Source of the DNA: Atherinomorus stipes
Lineage: Eukaryota > Chordata > Actinopteri > Atheriniformes > Atherinidae
Reading direction: 5' to 3'
Assembly (NCBI GenBank): GCA_023101725.1
Contig: JALJCO010007048.1
Span: 310,001 to 374,000, forward strand
DNA length: 64,000 nt
The stretch's first letter is position 1; every line of letters starts with the position of its first letter. The notes under the pieces are model-generated. The model saw only the letters and a list, made by a program, of their open reading frames with translations. It was not told the DNA's origin and ran no database searches. The position numbers and the translations under genes are program-made. This document shows, piece after piece, positions 1 through 51,849 of the stretch.

Positions 1-243
1 CAGCTTCTCCGAAGGTCCCCTCAAGAAGGATGCAGACTCATCTGCATAAATGTTTTTATCATCATCAAGCATTTTTTCATAGATTGCAACATTTCTAATA
101 TCATTTAATTCCTGATTCATAAACAGCAGCTTTGCAGCAACTCTAATTTGTTAGTTTACATACAGGATACACATATTTATCTGTTTTAGATTGGGTTCAG
201 TAGATTTTTTTGGACATTTGTACTTTATTTTTAGCTTCTTCAG
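1..243. other. no recognised feature
   Basis: AT-rich sequence with no ORF or exon that I recognise. It lies 5' of the visible cops3 exons, so it is probably cops3 intron or upstream flank. Confidence 0.4.
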
Positions 244-594
244 TAGGGATGGATGATATGGACTAAATTATGTATCACCATAATTTCAGATTTTTATCAC
301 AATAATGATAAGTGACGATAAAAAATATCAGTCTAATCTTTTGTGTTATAAATCTCTCACTACATTCTGTCTTGAGCCCTGAAATAATGCAGAAGCCGCA
401 ATACTACATCAATTAAGTTCAAGTAGTACATCTGTATTACAAAACTGTATGTCTGAAATATGAGAGCAATTTGACATTTATTCAAACGATGCAGACAGCA
501 AAAACTGAGTTTATCGTTTTTATTGTGAGATGACAAATTATTACCGTGGGGAATTTCTTTGACAATATATCGCACGCCATGTCGTCCATCCCTA
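244..594. mobile_element. hAT-type MITE (family B, TAGGGATGGATGATATGG ends)
   Basis: A 351-bp non-coding element. It starts TAGGGATGGATGATATGG and ends with the inverted form (GTCGTCCATCCCTA). It is flanked by TTCTTCAG (236-243) and CTCTTCAG (595-602), an 8-bp target-site duplication with one mismatch, which is the hAT hallmark. Relatives occur at 19893-21257 and 20608-20994. Confidence 0.82.
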
Positions 595-667
595 CTCTTC
601 AGTCTCTTCTCCTTTTTGTTGAGTGTTTTCCTTGTCAGAATGCTGATTTACTTATGAAAGCTGCATA

Positions 668-1999
668 CAGGGTTCCTGCGGGGTCTTAAAAAGTCTTAAA
701 AAACTGCATTTAAAACTTTAAAAAGTCCTTAAATTTACCAGTTGTGGTCTTAAGTTTCATCTGGTAGGCCTTAAATTGTGTTAAAACAGATTTCTGTCAC
801 TTGTATGGCTTGAAATAAATGCCATGAATATAGAAGTTTTCATTCATATTAGGGCTGGGCGATATGGACCAAATATAATCTCACGATATATTTATTTGAG
901 ATGCCGATATACGACATATACTGGTATTTTTATCCTAATATTTCTGAAAGTTTAATTTCATATCAAACAGCTATTTTTTAGTATTGAAACATGTTTAGCG
1001 TGAAGGCATCGCTTCACTGCAGTGATGAACTGACAAAACACTGGTTAGAAATGTTCGTTAAATCAAAGTAATTAAAGATAGTTAACTGTTTTTTTTTTTT
1101 TTATTTCTTTGTAAAAGTCTTGGGGAGGATCGTCTTCCAGAGAGTAATAGTAATAGGGGTGGGGAAAAATATTGATACACACACCATATCTATAATTAAA
1201 AATGCAGTATCGATCTATTTTACTAATGAAATCTTGCGGGATATCATCATTTTGTTACGAAATCTCGCGGTATTTTGTGAAATCTCCTGAGATTTCGTAA
1301 CAAAACGATATCTCTCGAGATTTCAAATAGATCGATACAGCATTTTTAAATATAAATATGGTATCATATGTGAAAATATCATGATATATCAGTGTATCAA
1401 CATTTTTTTCCCACTGTTATCAGGTGATTTAATCAGGTGACCTCTTTGTAGTCAGTCGGTGCAGCCGGGTTATTACGAGAAAATAAAGCAAAAAAAATTG
1501 CAAACTAATACCGCGATATATGTGTAAATATCATATTTCTCTCAGGTACATATCATATAGCGATATATCAGTATATCGCACAGCCATAATTCATATGAAA
1601 CTCGTTTGCTTCAGTCCCTGGTCGTGTTAAAGGTTGGAGAACTCTGACACACACATCTACAGAGGGACGGTAGTTAACTAATTTCCTCCTGTTCCAGTAA
1701 CAATGACATTAGGAACCAATTTATCGTTGACATTGCAGGTAGAAATGATCGGGGAATATTTAACCCCAAACATACACAGGATCTCTTTATTTATGCATGA
1801 AAGAAAACAACCTTTCAGTGAGAATTTTGTCTGTTTATGTGATTGTGGTTGTTCAGTCTATCTTTTTTTACATTATTTTAGTAATTGTAGAGGGATCTGT
1901 GTTTTTGCCATGAAATGGGCATTAAATTCTGTTCTAAGTGGTCTTAAAAAGGTCTTAAAAAGTCTTAAATTTAACTTGTAAAAACCTGTGGGAACCTTG
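668..1999. mobile_element. degenerate hAT-like non-autonomous element hosting a younger MITE
   Basis: The left end CAGGGTTCCTGCGGGTC-like sequence with repeated 'gtcttaaaaagtcttaaa' is mirrored at 1940-1999 by the same motif and CTGTGGGAACCTTG. The ends look like inverted repeats of one element that was split by the MITE at 850-1588. Target duplications are no longer clear, so family assignment is tentative. Confidence 0.5.
850..1588. mobile_element. hAT-type MITE (family A, TAGGGCTGGGCGATATGG ends)
   Basis: A 739-bp element from TAGGGCTGGGCGATATGGAC to a degenerate inverted end GCACAGCCATA. It has a perfect 8-bp target duplication ATTCATAT (842-849 and 1589-1596). Its interior matches the copy at 32852-33983. 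A palindromic family D unit occupies about 1154-1415 (TAGGGGTGGGGAAAAATATT to TTTTTTCCCACTG), with 'aaatctcgcgag'-type palindromes in its centre. Confidence 0.85.
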
Positions 2000-3349
2000 T
2001 TTGTAATCTTCAGACCCGTAACTGTTTAGTGTGTGTTGTATGCAACACAAATACTCTCCCACACTGCAAAGTTGTCGGTGCTACTTGACAAACCCACGGG
2101 CCAGTCGGCCCCTGCACTTCACACACCTCTGCTATCTGACAGGCGAGAGAAAAGCCACCACTTCCTCCCACTTCACCAGTTAGCGTTGCTCTCTCATGTG
2201 CTCTGTGGTGGGTTTTAGTTTTCACATTTGTCATCAGCTTCACGTTTAGCATCTTTCTGCAAATTCAAACCTCCATTTTTTTCCTCTCAGACAGAGCTTG
2301 CATGCATCTGCACCTTTCCCCCCTGATCTAAATGTTTTAAGAATGACTTTGAGTGTGTTTGGACGCCTCTGTGAAGCTGCAGCTGAATAACTCTCGTTAT
2401 CTTCCTCTGACAGCCATTGAGGGGCGTCGTCGTCCTAAAACAGGCAATAGACAAAATGCAGATGAACACAAACCAACTTACCTCAGTTCATGCAGACCTG
2501 TGTCAGGTGAGTCCATGCTTCCGGTCCATCTCACCCGCTTCAGGGTTAATGTTTAGTCTTGTTGCTTGACCAGCTGCATGGTCTGTTATTGTCATTGCTA
2601 GTTTCATTCTGTTCGATAAAAGCCTTGTTTCAGCTCCCATTTCTTTATGTTTTGATTCCAAGCAGCCAAACTTGCTTGTTTCGGGTGAAGTGGTCTTGGG
2701 TGACATTTGTTCAGGCTCTCTGAAGTGTCCTGAAGATTTTCTTTGGACATCGACTGCTTCTTCCCTCATTTTCCATCCAGTTCTTTTAATACGAATGTGT
2801 TTTAGTTTAATAAGTAACTGAATGCTGACCTGTGAATCATTAAAGAATTAAAAGGCTGCTAACCCGTGTTGACGCACAACAGACGACTTCAGGAAAAAGA
2901 AAGTTGTCTGTTAACAGATTTTACTGGTGTATCTGCACGGGCAGCTAGTTGGAAAGGCACCTTGTTTATTGGCCCGTCTTTAAATCTGTCTATGAAGAGC
3001 GTCAAGTTTTCACAGTTTTTACACCAACAAGTTCATTCCCATAAAGATGTGAGCTGAAAACATGGCTTATCAGTACGATTTGTTTGTTTTCATGAAAGAA
3101 TTTTAGGAAACTGGACACATGGAGGACAAAAGAAGTTTAAAAAAAAGTGTATATATACAGCAGATAAACAGGAACAGATCCAGCAAAGACCTGAACCAGG
3201 ACCAGAATGATGCATCTGGACCTTCAGCTGATCTATCTGCTGTTGGCTGAAGCCTCAACAGAAATGGTCTCCATGGAAACGTGACTGTCAAGAAGTTGTT
3301 GTTAAGGAAGGGAAATGGGAGAAAAAGGAAACACTGGAATCAGTGGAAA
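2000..3349. other. no recognised gene or repeat family
   Basis: Mixed-composition sequence. The short ORFs on both strands show no domain or homology that I recognise. I specifically looked here for the missing N-terminal cops3 exons (the segment before LCLLAKCF) and did not find them. Confidence 0.4.
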
Positions 3350-4648
3350 CAGGTCTGATGGAGGGACGGATCCTCCCCAGAACCAGGACTTCCGCAGGTC
3401 TGATGGAGGGACGGATCCTCCCCAGAACCTGGACTCCAGCAGGTCTGATGGAGGGACGGATCCTCCCCAGAACCTGGACTCCAGCAGGTCTGATGGAGGG
3501 ACGGATCCTCCCCAGAACCAGGACTTCAGCAGGTCTGATGGAGGGACGGATCCTCCCCAGAACCCGGACTTCAGCAGGTCTGATGGAGGGACGGATCCTC
3601 CCAGAACCTGGACTTCAGCAGGTCTGATGGAGGGACGGATCCTGCCCAGAACCTGGACTTCTGCAGGTCTGATGGAGGGACGGATCCTCCCCAGAACCTG
3701 GACTTCTGCAGGTCTGATGGAGGGACGGATCCTGCCCAGAACCAGGACTCCAGCAGGTCTGATGGAGGGACGGATCCTCCCAGAACCTGGACTTCAACAG
3801 GTCTGATGGAGGGACGGATCCTCCCCAGAACCTGGACTTCAGCAGGTCTGATGGAGGGACGGATCCTGCCCAGAACCAGGACTCCAGCAGGTCTGATGGA
3901 GGGACGGATCCTGCCCAGAACCTGGACTTCAACAGGTCTGATGGAGGGACGGATCCTGCCCAGAACCAGGACTCCAGCAGGTCTGATGGAGGGACGGATC
4001 CTGCCCAGAACCTGGACTTCAGCAGGTCTGATGGAGGGACGGATCCTGCCCAGAACCTGGACTTCTGCAGGTCTGATGGAGGGACGGATCCTGCCCAGAA
4101 CCAGGACTCCAGCAGGTCTGATGGAGGGACGGATCCTGCCCAGAACCAGGACTCCAGCAGGTCTGATGGAGGGACGGATCCTCCCAGAACCTGGACTTCA
4201 GCAGGTCTGATGGAGGGACGGATCCTGCCCAGAACCAGGACTCCAGCAGGTCTGATGGAGGGACGGATCCTGCCCAGAACCTGGACTTCAGCAGGTCTGA
4301 TGGAGGGACGGATCCTGCCCAGAACCTGGACTTCTGCAGGTCTGATGGAGGGACGGATCCTCCCAGAACCTGGACTCCAGCAGGTCTGATGGAGGGACGG
4401 ATCCTCCCCAGAACCAGGACTCCAGCAGGTCTGATGGAGGGACGGATCCTCCCCAGAACCAGGACTCCAGCAGGTCTGATGGAGGGACGGATCCTCACAG
4501 AACCAGGACTTCAGCAGGTCTGATGGAGGGACGGATCCTCACAGAACCAGGACTCCAGCAGGTCTGATGGAGGGACGGATCCTCCCCAGAACCAGGACTC
4601 CAGCAGGTCTGATGGAGGGACGGATCCTCACAGAACCAGTACTTCAGC
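3350..4648. repeat. 45-bp minisatellite, about 29 copies
   Basis: Tandem array with consensus starting GGTCTGATGGAGGGACGGAT and continuing CCTGCCCAGAACC(A/T)GGACT(T/C)CAGCA. The unit is 45 bp, and some units are one base shorter. Each unit contains a BamHI site (GGATCC). Because 45 is a multiple of three, the array is open over long stretches in several frames on both strands, giving 15-residue periodic ORFs that are probably meaningless. It directly abuts a Tc1-like remnant, whose first bases resemble the end of the repeat unit. Confidence 0.93.
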
Positions 4649-4830
4649 ATGATTGAGGCAGTGTGGGATCATCTGAACAGAGAACGGAACGAAAGGCAGA
4701 AACATCCAGTGAGGAACTTCGGAAAGTCCTTCAAGGATCCTGGAGAACTGGTCCTGGAGAAGAAGAAATGAGAAGAAATTTTTCCTGAGAGGCTTCAGAC
4801 TGTGTTGGAGAATCAAGCAGTCATTAGAAT
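4640..4830 (+). pseudogene. Tc1-like transposase C-terminal fragment
   Basis: One frame reads MIEAVWDHLNRERNERQ. This matches the 'E-x-VWDHL-x-R' region near the end of fish Tc1-like transposases, where the final catalytic Glu region precedes a basic C-terminus. The frame breaks soon after. It is a relic only, directly downstream of the 45-bp minisatellite. Confidence 0.6.
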
Positions 4831-4992
4831 TGTGGGGGGGGGACCTTCGTCTTTTATCTAAAACCCTGTGATTTGGTCTGTTTGCATCTATTATCAGTTT
4901 TCTGGGTAATTTACTGAAAAGAAACGAGGTTTAGCTGCAGAGTTTTGTTGTGTAATAGTTGTAAAAAATTTAAACACAGCGGTCCCACTAAG

Positions 4993-5104
<112 letters not shown>

Positions 5105-5108
5105 CTGA

Positions 5109-14087
<8,979 letters not shown>

Positions 14088-14373
14088 GGGGCCTTGGACA
14101 GGGAGAGAACGCTACAGCCACCCAACACGTTCTTCCCAGGATGAGTTGGATTTTTTTAAGAGGAAAACAAACATTCTGTTGCATAAGGACATTGGTCAAG
14201 GAAAATCTAATTGTGTGGAATGATGATAAATTTGGTTATTCTTTCTTCACGGTGTCTTAAGGATAACAAAAGATCCTTATAGAAAAAGGAAAAAAAAAAA
14301 TACAGTTTTGTCAGTGTTTTATTTATCAATGTTCAGGTTGGAGCGCCACTGCTACATTGACAGAAACCACCAC

Positions 14374-14379
14374 AATAAA
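14374..14379 (+). terminator. cops3: cops3 polyadenylation signal
   Basis: AATAAA located 287 bp after the cops3 stop codon, giving a plausible ~310-nt 3' UTR. A second weaker candidate, AATAAATTG, lies near 14850. Confidence 0.6.
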
Positions 14380-14899
14380 AACTGGACTTCTTTGTTCCAA
14401 ACACGTGTGAATAATCTCACTGTTTGTTTTGGTTCTGCTGCATGATGGCCTTTAACTGGAGGGCATTACGATACCAGACGAGACATCTTTGGTTGACGAG
14501 GAATAAATCTGATTATATTCTACATTTGTAAAGACTGCAACGATCGTTTCCTTCTCACTCCTTGGTTAAAATGTAGATATCATCAATTGCAAAACTGTAC
14601 ACATGGACATGCCCTTGACCAAGCACGGCACTGTGGAGAAGTCATTCACAATCTGGTGCACTGTTTTTTTGTTTTTTGTTTTGTTTTTTAATTTTTTTTT
14701 CTGGTTTTTAGGCCAGATCCACTAGAGGTCGCTAGAGCACTGTACATAAAACTGTTTTGACAGCTTATTACAGGCGATGAAGTCAACGGAAGAAACCAAA
14801 CTGTCATGTCATTTTGGAAGCTTGAGCATTGCGATTGTGGATCTGTTAATAATAAATTGTTTAAGGATATATAGCTTTCTGTTCCTCCTCTTTCAGGTG

Positions 14900-15485
14900 T
14901 ATTGAATTGCCATTTTGACTGTCATAACATCCTTGATTGACACAGTGAAGCTGATTTACGTTTCAGCCAATGAGCGTCTTCATACAAGCGGATGTGGGAT
15001 GCAGGAAAATGTAGCCAATCACGGCGCGGCACCCATTCTGTAGGGGCGGGATTTAGTAGGGGGAAAAGACTTTGCCAACGTCAATCAAACAGAGAGCTGG
15101 GCTCTCATTGGTCCGCTTCCTTGAATGAGGTGGGTCTTGATGACAGTAAGCGACTGTTGAAATTCCAATGCTAACCAACTTTAGCCAGCGTGCTAACATG
15201 TAATTTAGCGAATGTGTACAACTACATGTGCTGCGCAGTTGTGAATACAAACACGTGAATTATATTTGCCTCCAAAAGTAAGCTTATTGTGAAATTTGCC
15301 TTGATGTTTGCTACTGCGCGTGTCTCGGCTCCAGCAGCCAACATGTCCAGTTAGCCCGAACGCAGCATTCGGTGGATAACGAACCTGGCGAGCTAGCTAA
15401 CAGCCCGTTTGGACCGGGGCTGTGTGGAGGGATTTGAACAGGTTTCGTCGCTCACAGGACAGTAAAGCCGGATGCTGTGGCTACA
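14900..15485 (+). promoter_or_regulatory. usp22: usp22 promoter and 5' UTR with CCAAT-box cluster
   Basis: Short intergenic region between cops3 and the usp22 start. Three CCAAT boxes lie within 145 bp: CCAAT at 14967-14971 and 15015-15019, and ATTGG (reverse orientation) at 15107-15111, the usual NF-Y arrangement of housekeeping promoters. The sequence toward the start codon is richer in GC and CpG than the surrounding DNA. No TATA box is obvious. The transcription start is not determinable here. Confidence 0.55.

Positions 15486-15489
<4 letters not shown>
15472..15489 (+). promoter_or_regulatory. short uORF overlapping the usp22 start codon (ATGA)
   Basis: ATG at 15472 opens a five-codon reading frame (MLWLQ). 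Its TGA (15487-15489) overlaps the usp22 ATG (15486-15488) in the arrangement ATGA. If the 5' UTR includes 15472, ribosomes initiating there would terminate exactly at the main start. This could affect usp22 translation through leaky scanning or reinitiation. Confidence 0.5.
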
Positions 15490-46935
<31,446 letters not shown>

Positions 46936-48230
46936 TCTGAGCCCGGCGGAGGAAACCTTCAGCTCTCACGCCAACATGGACCCACCGTTACCCCGCACTC
47001 GACCAGATCCACTGTCTGCTGTGTGAAACAAAGCGAAACACAAGGACCCACAAGATGCTACAAACACGAGGGACATTTGTTCACTTGCAGACAGTTTCAC
47101 TTGAATTCAGGGCATGAAGAAGAAAGAAGCTGTGATAGTCTGTGCTGGCTTGCAGATGATGGAGGGATTTTTCCGTCACCGGGCACAGACACGAGAAACA
47201 GGGAAGTTTTACTTGATCCCAGATGCTGTTCTTCACCCTCGTCTTGCTTCATGCTTCCACAACTGCGTCACCGAACATCCAGGCCGAGCTGCAGCTTCCT
47301 CCAGGGCCGAAGTCTCTGCAAGCATTGATAGCAAAAACTTTCTGGACACAAGCACACGTTTCTGACACATCCACACTCCTCCAAAAGACCAAATATTGTC
47401 TCATGATCATTGTTTTTTCTTTAGAATATCATGGGGGGGGATTGCCAGACAGATAGTATTCTGAAGATTATTCCATTAATTATTTGTGAGCTATTTTAAA
47501 AGACGAAGGAAGTGACAGCGCTGTGGTTTCCGCCTCTCTTCCAGCTCCCAGCAGTCAGAGGGAAACACAGTCAAGATTATATTTTTCTACATCTTGCATT
47601 TAAAAGGTTTGTTTACGGTTTTGCATCCTCCTGAAACTCACGTCGCCGTCAATTTTGGGGTTTTTTTGTACACGCGAAGCAAAACAGTTGAGAGGATTTC
47701 TGTGAAAATGCTGCTATGGCTTCTCTTTTTTTCTTTTCTTTCTTCTTTTTGTTCGTTCCTGTTAAATATTCTCCACGTTGAAGACACACTGACATGATGC
47801 TGTTTCAGGTAAACAGTGGAAAAGCAGAGCTCAGTCCTGCAGTGTTACTGTCGACCGCATGGCGCTGTGTGTGTGTGTGTGTGCGTGTGTGTGTGCCTGA
47901 CAGAAGAAGAAAAAAACCTCAGAGTAGGTGTGTTTGTATAAAACTGCATATAGAGAGAAAAAAAGCAAAGTGCGTGTTATTGTTTGTATGCACGTGTGTT
48001 GTGCGCGTGCGTATGTACTGTATGTATGTGTACTGAATCAGTACTTTGAGCATGCCGTCTGAGCTGGGTATCACATGTTGGTGATGTGTGTGTACAGTTA
48101 CTTTGTTGTGTACTGCTGGAAACAGCCGCAGGGCCGTAATCGCAGTCATTCCTCGCACTCAGTCGTTACTGCTGCAAGAACTGGACACGATGATGGAAAT
48201 ACACTCAAATAAAGAAAATCTATATCTGTA
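46936..48230 (+). other. usp22: usp22 3' UTR (inferred)
   Basis: Region between the usp22 stop and the first good poly(A) signal. It contains TG-rich and pyrimidine-rich stretches and no other gene. The extent is inferred from the AATAAA at 48208-48213. Confidence 0.55.
48208..48213 (+). terminator. usp22: usp22 polyadenylation signal
   Basis: AATAAA about 1.27 kb after the usp22 stop codon. An alternative AATAAA lies at about 48399. Confidence 0.5.
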
Positions 48231-49427
48231 AACTCGCCTGCTGCTCATTCTCTTCACATCCTGCTGCAATGTTAGTTTTTCATGCTTTTTTTTAAACAGA
48301 ATGTGTTTCAGTTGCAAAGTTTGAGTTGGATTTTGTCGCTGATTTGAAGGAGGGATGGATAAGATTTGCGTCAACCTGCTTTTTTGCTGTGTTGACCAAA
48401 TAAAATCCCCAAGGACAGATTTGAGAACAAACGGAGATGATGGTTTATGCTCCGCCTCTCCTGTCTGCAGACTGTAAAGTATTCAACTTTGCATAATAAT
48501 TCAGAGCTTTGTAGGTTTTAAAAATGACATCTGCTCGCATTGCATTACTGAAAAATTCATGAACTAAGCTTTTATTTCAAGTCCCTGGACAGCCTGAATG
48601 AATGCCTGTGATTGGTTCCCCTGTAGGGAGCCTTCTTACTGAAGACGTGCCTGGATTTTACATGAACTTTCATTTCCAGCAGAAAGCTTTGATTTGATGG
48701 AGTTTGATCACCTTGGTTTTCCTTTCCATAAACTCAGCTAATTTTTTTTTAAACAAAACAAAAAAAAAAAAAAAACACACACACACTGGCAAATCATTAA
48801 AAATGTCTTTTTGACAGTAATTTTACCCCAACATGAAAGTGTGTCAATATGGATGCATGTTGCAGACTGATACACAAGAGGGCACTAAAGACTTTCCAAA
48901 CCATCAGGGGAAAGAACAACCAGAAACAACAGATAATTCCAGTCACATCATTTCTGCAGAAATCAGTTTAACAAATCTAGAGGACAGAATCAGGATTCTC
49001 TTTAAATCTTGCTGTAAATGTGAAGGTAAAATAATAAAATAATCCAGGTGCTCTGTTTAGGGGAGGAAGTGAGATGAGAGAAACAAGAAACCACTACAGA
49101 ATAGAAACCAATCACCCCATCAAGTCTGCTGATGAGACGACGGTTGAAGGTCAGTCTCCATCCAGCAGACCTCGTGATCGGTTCCTCCCTGGAGAAAGAA
49201 AGAAAGAAGTGCGGTGGAGGAAGTTACAATACGAAAAGAAAAGAGAGGTGAGGAGGGAGGAGCTGGGCCCCGGTTGAGTTGTGTGTGTGTTCCTGAACTT
49301 GCAGCATTGTGAGGACCATTTTGCACTTTTAACCAGCAAAGTGAGGACATTTTGGCCAGTCCTCACACACAAAAAAAAAAACTAAGAAAAACCCATTTTT
49401 GAGGGTCAAGACTTGGTTTAAGAGTTT
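48231..49427. other. intergenic, no gene recognised
   Basis: Repeat-derived-looking sequence with a poly(A)/(CA) stretch near 48750-48785. From about 49290 it contains 'gcattgtgaggaccattttg', the start of a widespread fish repeat that continues through the TTAGGG-like tract. Confidence 0.4.
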
Positions 49428-49505
49428 AGGTTACAGTTAGGTTTTGGTTAGGGTTGGGGCAAGGGTTAGGTTTAGGTAATCAGTTGTGACAGGGTTAGGG
49501 TAAAG
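49428..49505. repeat. degenerate TTAGGG-like tract inside an interspersed repeat
   Basis: Motifs 'ggttagggttggggcaaggg', 'ttaggtttaggtaatcag' and 'gggttagggtaaaggg'. Flanks on both sides mention 'tcctcac', suggesting one ~250-bp interspersed element with inverted 'gtgaggac/gtcctcac' sequence. Confidence 0.55.
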
Positions 49506-49552
49506 GGAATGCATTATGTCAATGAATGTCCTCACAAAGATAGAAGTACAAT

Positions 49553-50300
49553 GATGTGTGTGTGTGTGTGTGTGTGTGGTGGGGGGGGGGGGTTAAGTTG
49601 TATGAGCAGTTTGTACTGTATGTAGGTGTACAAGGGGGTGATGTTTGTGAGTATGTGTGAGGGCAACAGGAAGGGGGACTGTGTGGGAGGGATGTGTGTG
49701 GGTGTGAGCTACGGGGTTGGAGGGGGAGTGTGTAAGTGTGTATGAGGGAAGGTGGTGAGTGGGTACGCATGAAGGGGGTGTTCATGGGAGTATGTCAGGG
49801 GTATATATGGAAGGAGGAGTATGTGCATTTGTATGTGTGTTCGGGGATGGGGGCTGGAAGGAGGAGTGTGTGGTGGTGTGTTGGCAGGGGTGGGTGCTAT
49901 GGTGTCCAGGGTATGGGGTAAGGGCATTGGGGCAGGTGCTGGCCTGTGCTGAGTGGCCATCTGGGGGCCCGGTTTTCTTGGGCACTGTCTGGGTTGCTCC
50001 CGGGCTTGTGGGGCCTTGGGCCCTGCACTGTGCTGGTCCTGGGGGACCGGCGTTCAGCAGGGTCATGCTTGCGGGTCCCAGCCCACTGGGGCCTGCGCCC
50101 TGAGACCGTGGGGTGCTTTGGCTGGGGCCTTCCTCTCTCCTTCAGGGTGGATGCATGTCCGTCTCTATGGGGGTTTGAGGCCCTGGGATGGCTGCTGGTG
50201 GCCCGGGTCTCGGGCCCTGCAGGCTTCCTCCATCCCTGGCAGAGACAAGGTTGCATCTGCATGACCTCACTCATTGTAGAGCATCTTTTATTCTGCATAT
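49553..50300. repeat. (GT)n followed by G-rich, GC-rich tract
   Basis: A (GT)n run plus a G12-like run near 49580-49592, then ~700 bp of G-rich DNA with repeated 'ggggcc', 'gggtcccagcccactggggc' and similar motifs. Long ORFs occur on both strands because stops are rare in GC-rich DNA. None resembles a known protein. It may be retroelement UTR. Confidence 0.5.
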
Positions 50301-50590
50301 TCTGCATGCTGTGATCATGCTTCCCATTGGGTAACTACTTCGGTTCTGCATAGGTTTTCTTTATTATTCTGTGCAGGTCTGTGTGTGATCTTATTATACC
50401 CCAGTAGCTGGTTTGATTCAAGTTGTTCCCAGCCTGTTGGTCCCTATAGGTCCTCCTAGCAGCAAAGACCGTGAACCGCTCAGACTGGTTTCTGTGCAGA
50501 TGCAACAGTTGCCTGTATAGTGTATCTGTCTATCCTTTCTTTCTTCCTTTCACTCCCTCTCTAATTTTTTGGTTCAACCCTAATCATTTA

Positions 50591-50799
50591 CACTACTCAC
50601 AAAAAGTTAGGGATGTTCAACTTTCGGTTTTTGGAGAACAGAATGATGGAATAAATATTTAACCATTGAACAATGTACATGTGCATTGAAAAGTTAAGAG
50701 AAAGTTTAATTCAGTTCACCTGGAAAGGTTGTAGTGGATTTTAGATTCATTCTGACATCATACAAAAAGCCAAGTATCCTTAACTTTTTGTGAGTAGTG
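50591..50799. mobile_element. Tc1/mariner-type MITE (209 bp)
   Basis: Bounded by TA (50589-50590 and 50800-50801). Inverted ends CACTACTCACAAAAAGTTAG and, from the right, CACTACTCACAAAAAGTTAA. No coding capacity. Confidence 0.92.
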
Positions 50800-50949
50800 T
50801 ATTTTCTTTAAATCTTCTTTCCTCTTGTCAGATCAAGCAATATTATGTAAAATGCAGTTAAAAGCAAGCATTCATTAAAATTCAGTAAAAATAAAATAAA
50901 AAAGTTCAATATTATTGTCTTAATAAAATAAATAATAATTTAATTTTTG

Positions 50950-51125
50950 CTGTAGGAGGAGAGATACAGGAATTCATTCCTGCCAGCAACCATCACCCTA
51001 AAGAACAAGACTGACTGACTTTTTTGTTTATTTAAAAAAAAAAAAAAAAGTGAGCTTTTACAATACTGAATTTCCTTCGGGGGATGAATAAAGTATTTTT
51101 CATTTCATTTCATTTCATTCATTTC
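50950..51125 (+). mobile_element. LINE 3' end with (TTTCA)n tail
   Basis: 'gagagatacaggaattcattcctgcc' translates like the conserved end of fish LINE ORF2s (YRNSFLPATIT). It is followed by poly(A), 'ttccttcgggggatgaataaagt' and a TTTCA pentamer tail. A similar 'cccttcggggatgaatgaag' tail occurs at 57735-57775. Confidence 0.6.
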
Positions 51126-51849
51126 ATTACACCATTGATCGATCATTAGTTTGATAACGTTGAATCCTAAACTGCAGTTTAGATAGATGGTCTTCTTCAT
51201 TATCTATCAGTCTATCCATTGATCTAAACTGAAGTATCCAGCACAACCAGCAGCAGAATCCTCTCATCATGTTCACACTGAATCAATTTCACTCTGGTAG
51301 GAAATAGCTAAGTAACGTAACGTTCCACTGATGATTAAAATTCTTTGCATTGCATCCACTGATGTCTGCACACGCATAACTCTCAGCACTGAAGCCCAAA
51401 ACATATAAAGCACATTTACATCAAGAACTTTTTAATGAGCACTACATACATACTCCTCATCTCATGGGGTGACAGCATGGAGAGATTCAGAATCTGATTG
51501 GTTACCATGGCAACTCAGACAAAGCGCCTACTTGACATTTTACTGATTATGAACTGATGTACATTAACTGCAGGAGGCCGATTGGGAAGTTCACAGCAGA
51601 GAAATGCTTCCATCACAACATGAAACCTCCACAGACTAAAAGGCTGCATGCGGTTCTGACCTTTACTGGACCTGAGCTTCACAAGTCAGCCAGACCGACA
51701 CTTCCCAGAGCAATCAAGTCTTATTAGTCCACAGGAGATCACTGACCGGCCACTTTACCAGGTACACCTGCTCACCTGCACGCCAACATACATATTTAAC
51801 AAGCCAATCACACGATCACATCTAGTCATGTAGACATGGTGAAGTTTAA
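51126..51849. other. intergenic, no feature recognised
   Basis: No gene or repeat with definable ends. Confidence 0.4.

Noticed and set aside
1703..1981. 92-codon ORF as a possible 5' cops3 exon
   Set aside because: It does not resemble any part of the cops3 N-terminus and lies within a degenerate hAT element.
3315..4498. Long repetitive ORFs on both strands (15-residue periodic protein)
   Set aside because: A 45-bp tandem repeat is automatically open when one unit lacks a stop. Copies of 44 bp shift the frame repeatedly, and there is no start context, conservation or exon structure.
15477..15485. GTG at 15477 as the usp22 start
   Set aside because: The ATG at 15486 in the same frame has an A at -3 and gives the expected protein. 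Non-ATG initiation is not needed.
49428..49505. Interstitial telomere
   Set aside because: The TTAGGG-like motifs are irregular and lie inside what looks like an ordinary interspersed repeat with 'gtcctcac' flanks.
49736..50314. Several overlapping ORFs >100 codons on both strands
   Set aside because: The region is GC- and G-rich, so stops are rare. The predicted proteins are low complexity and overlap in several frames, with no domain recognised.
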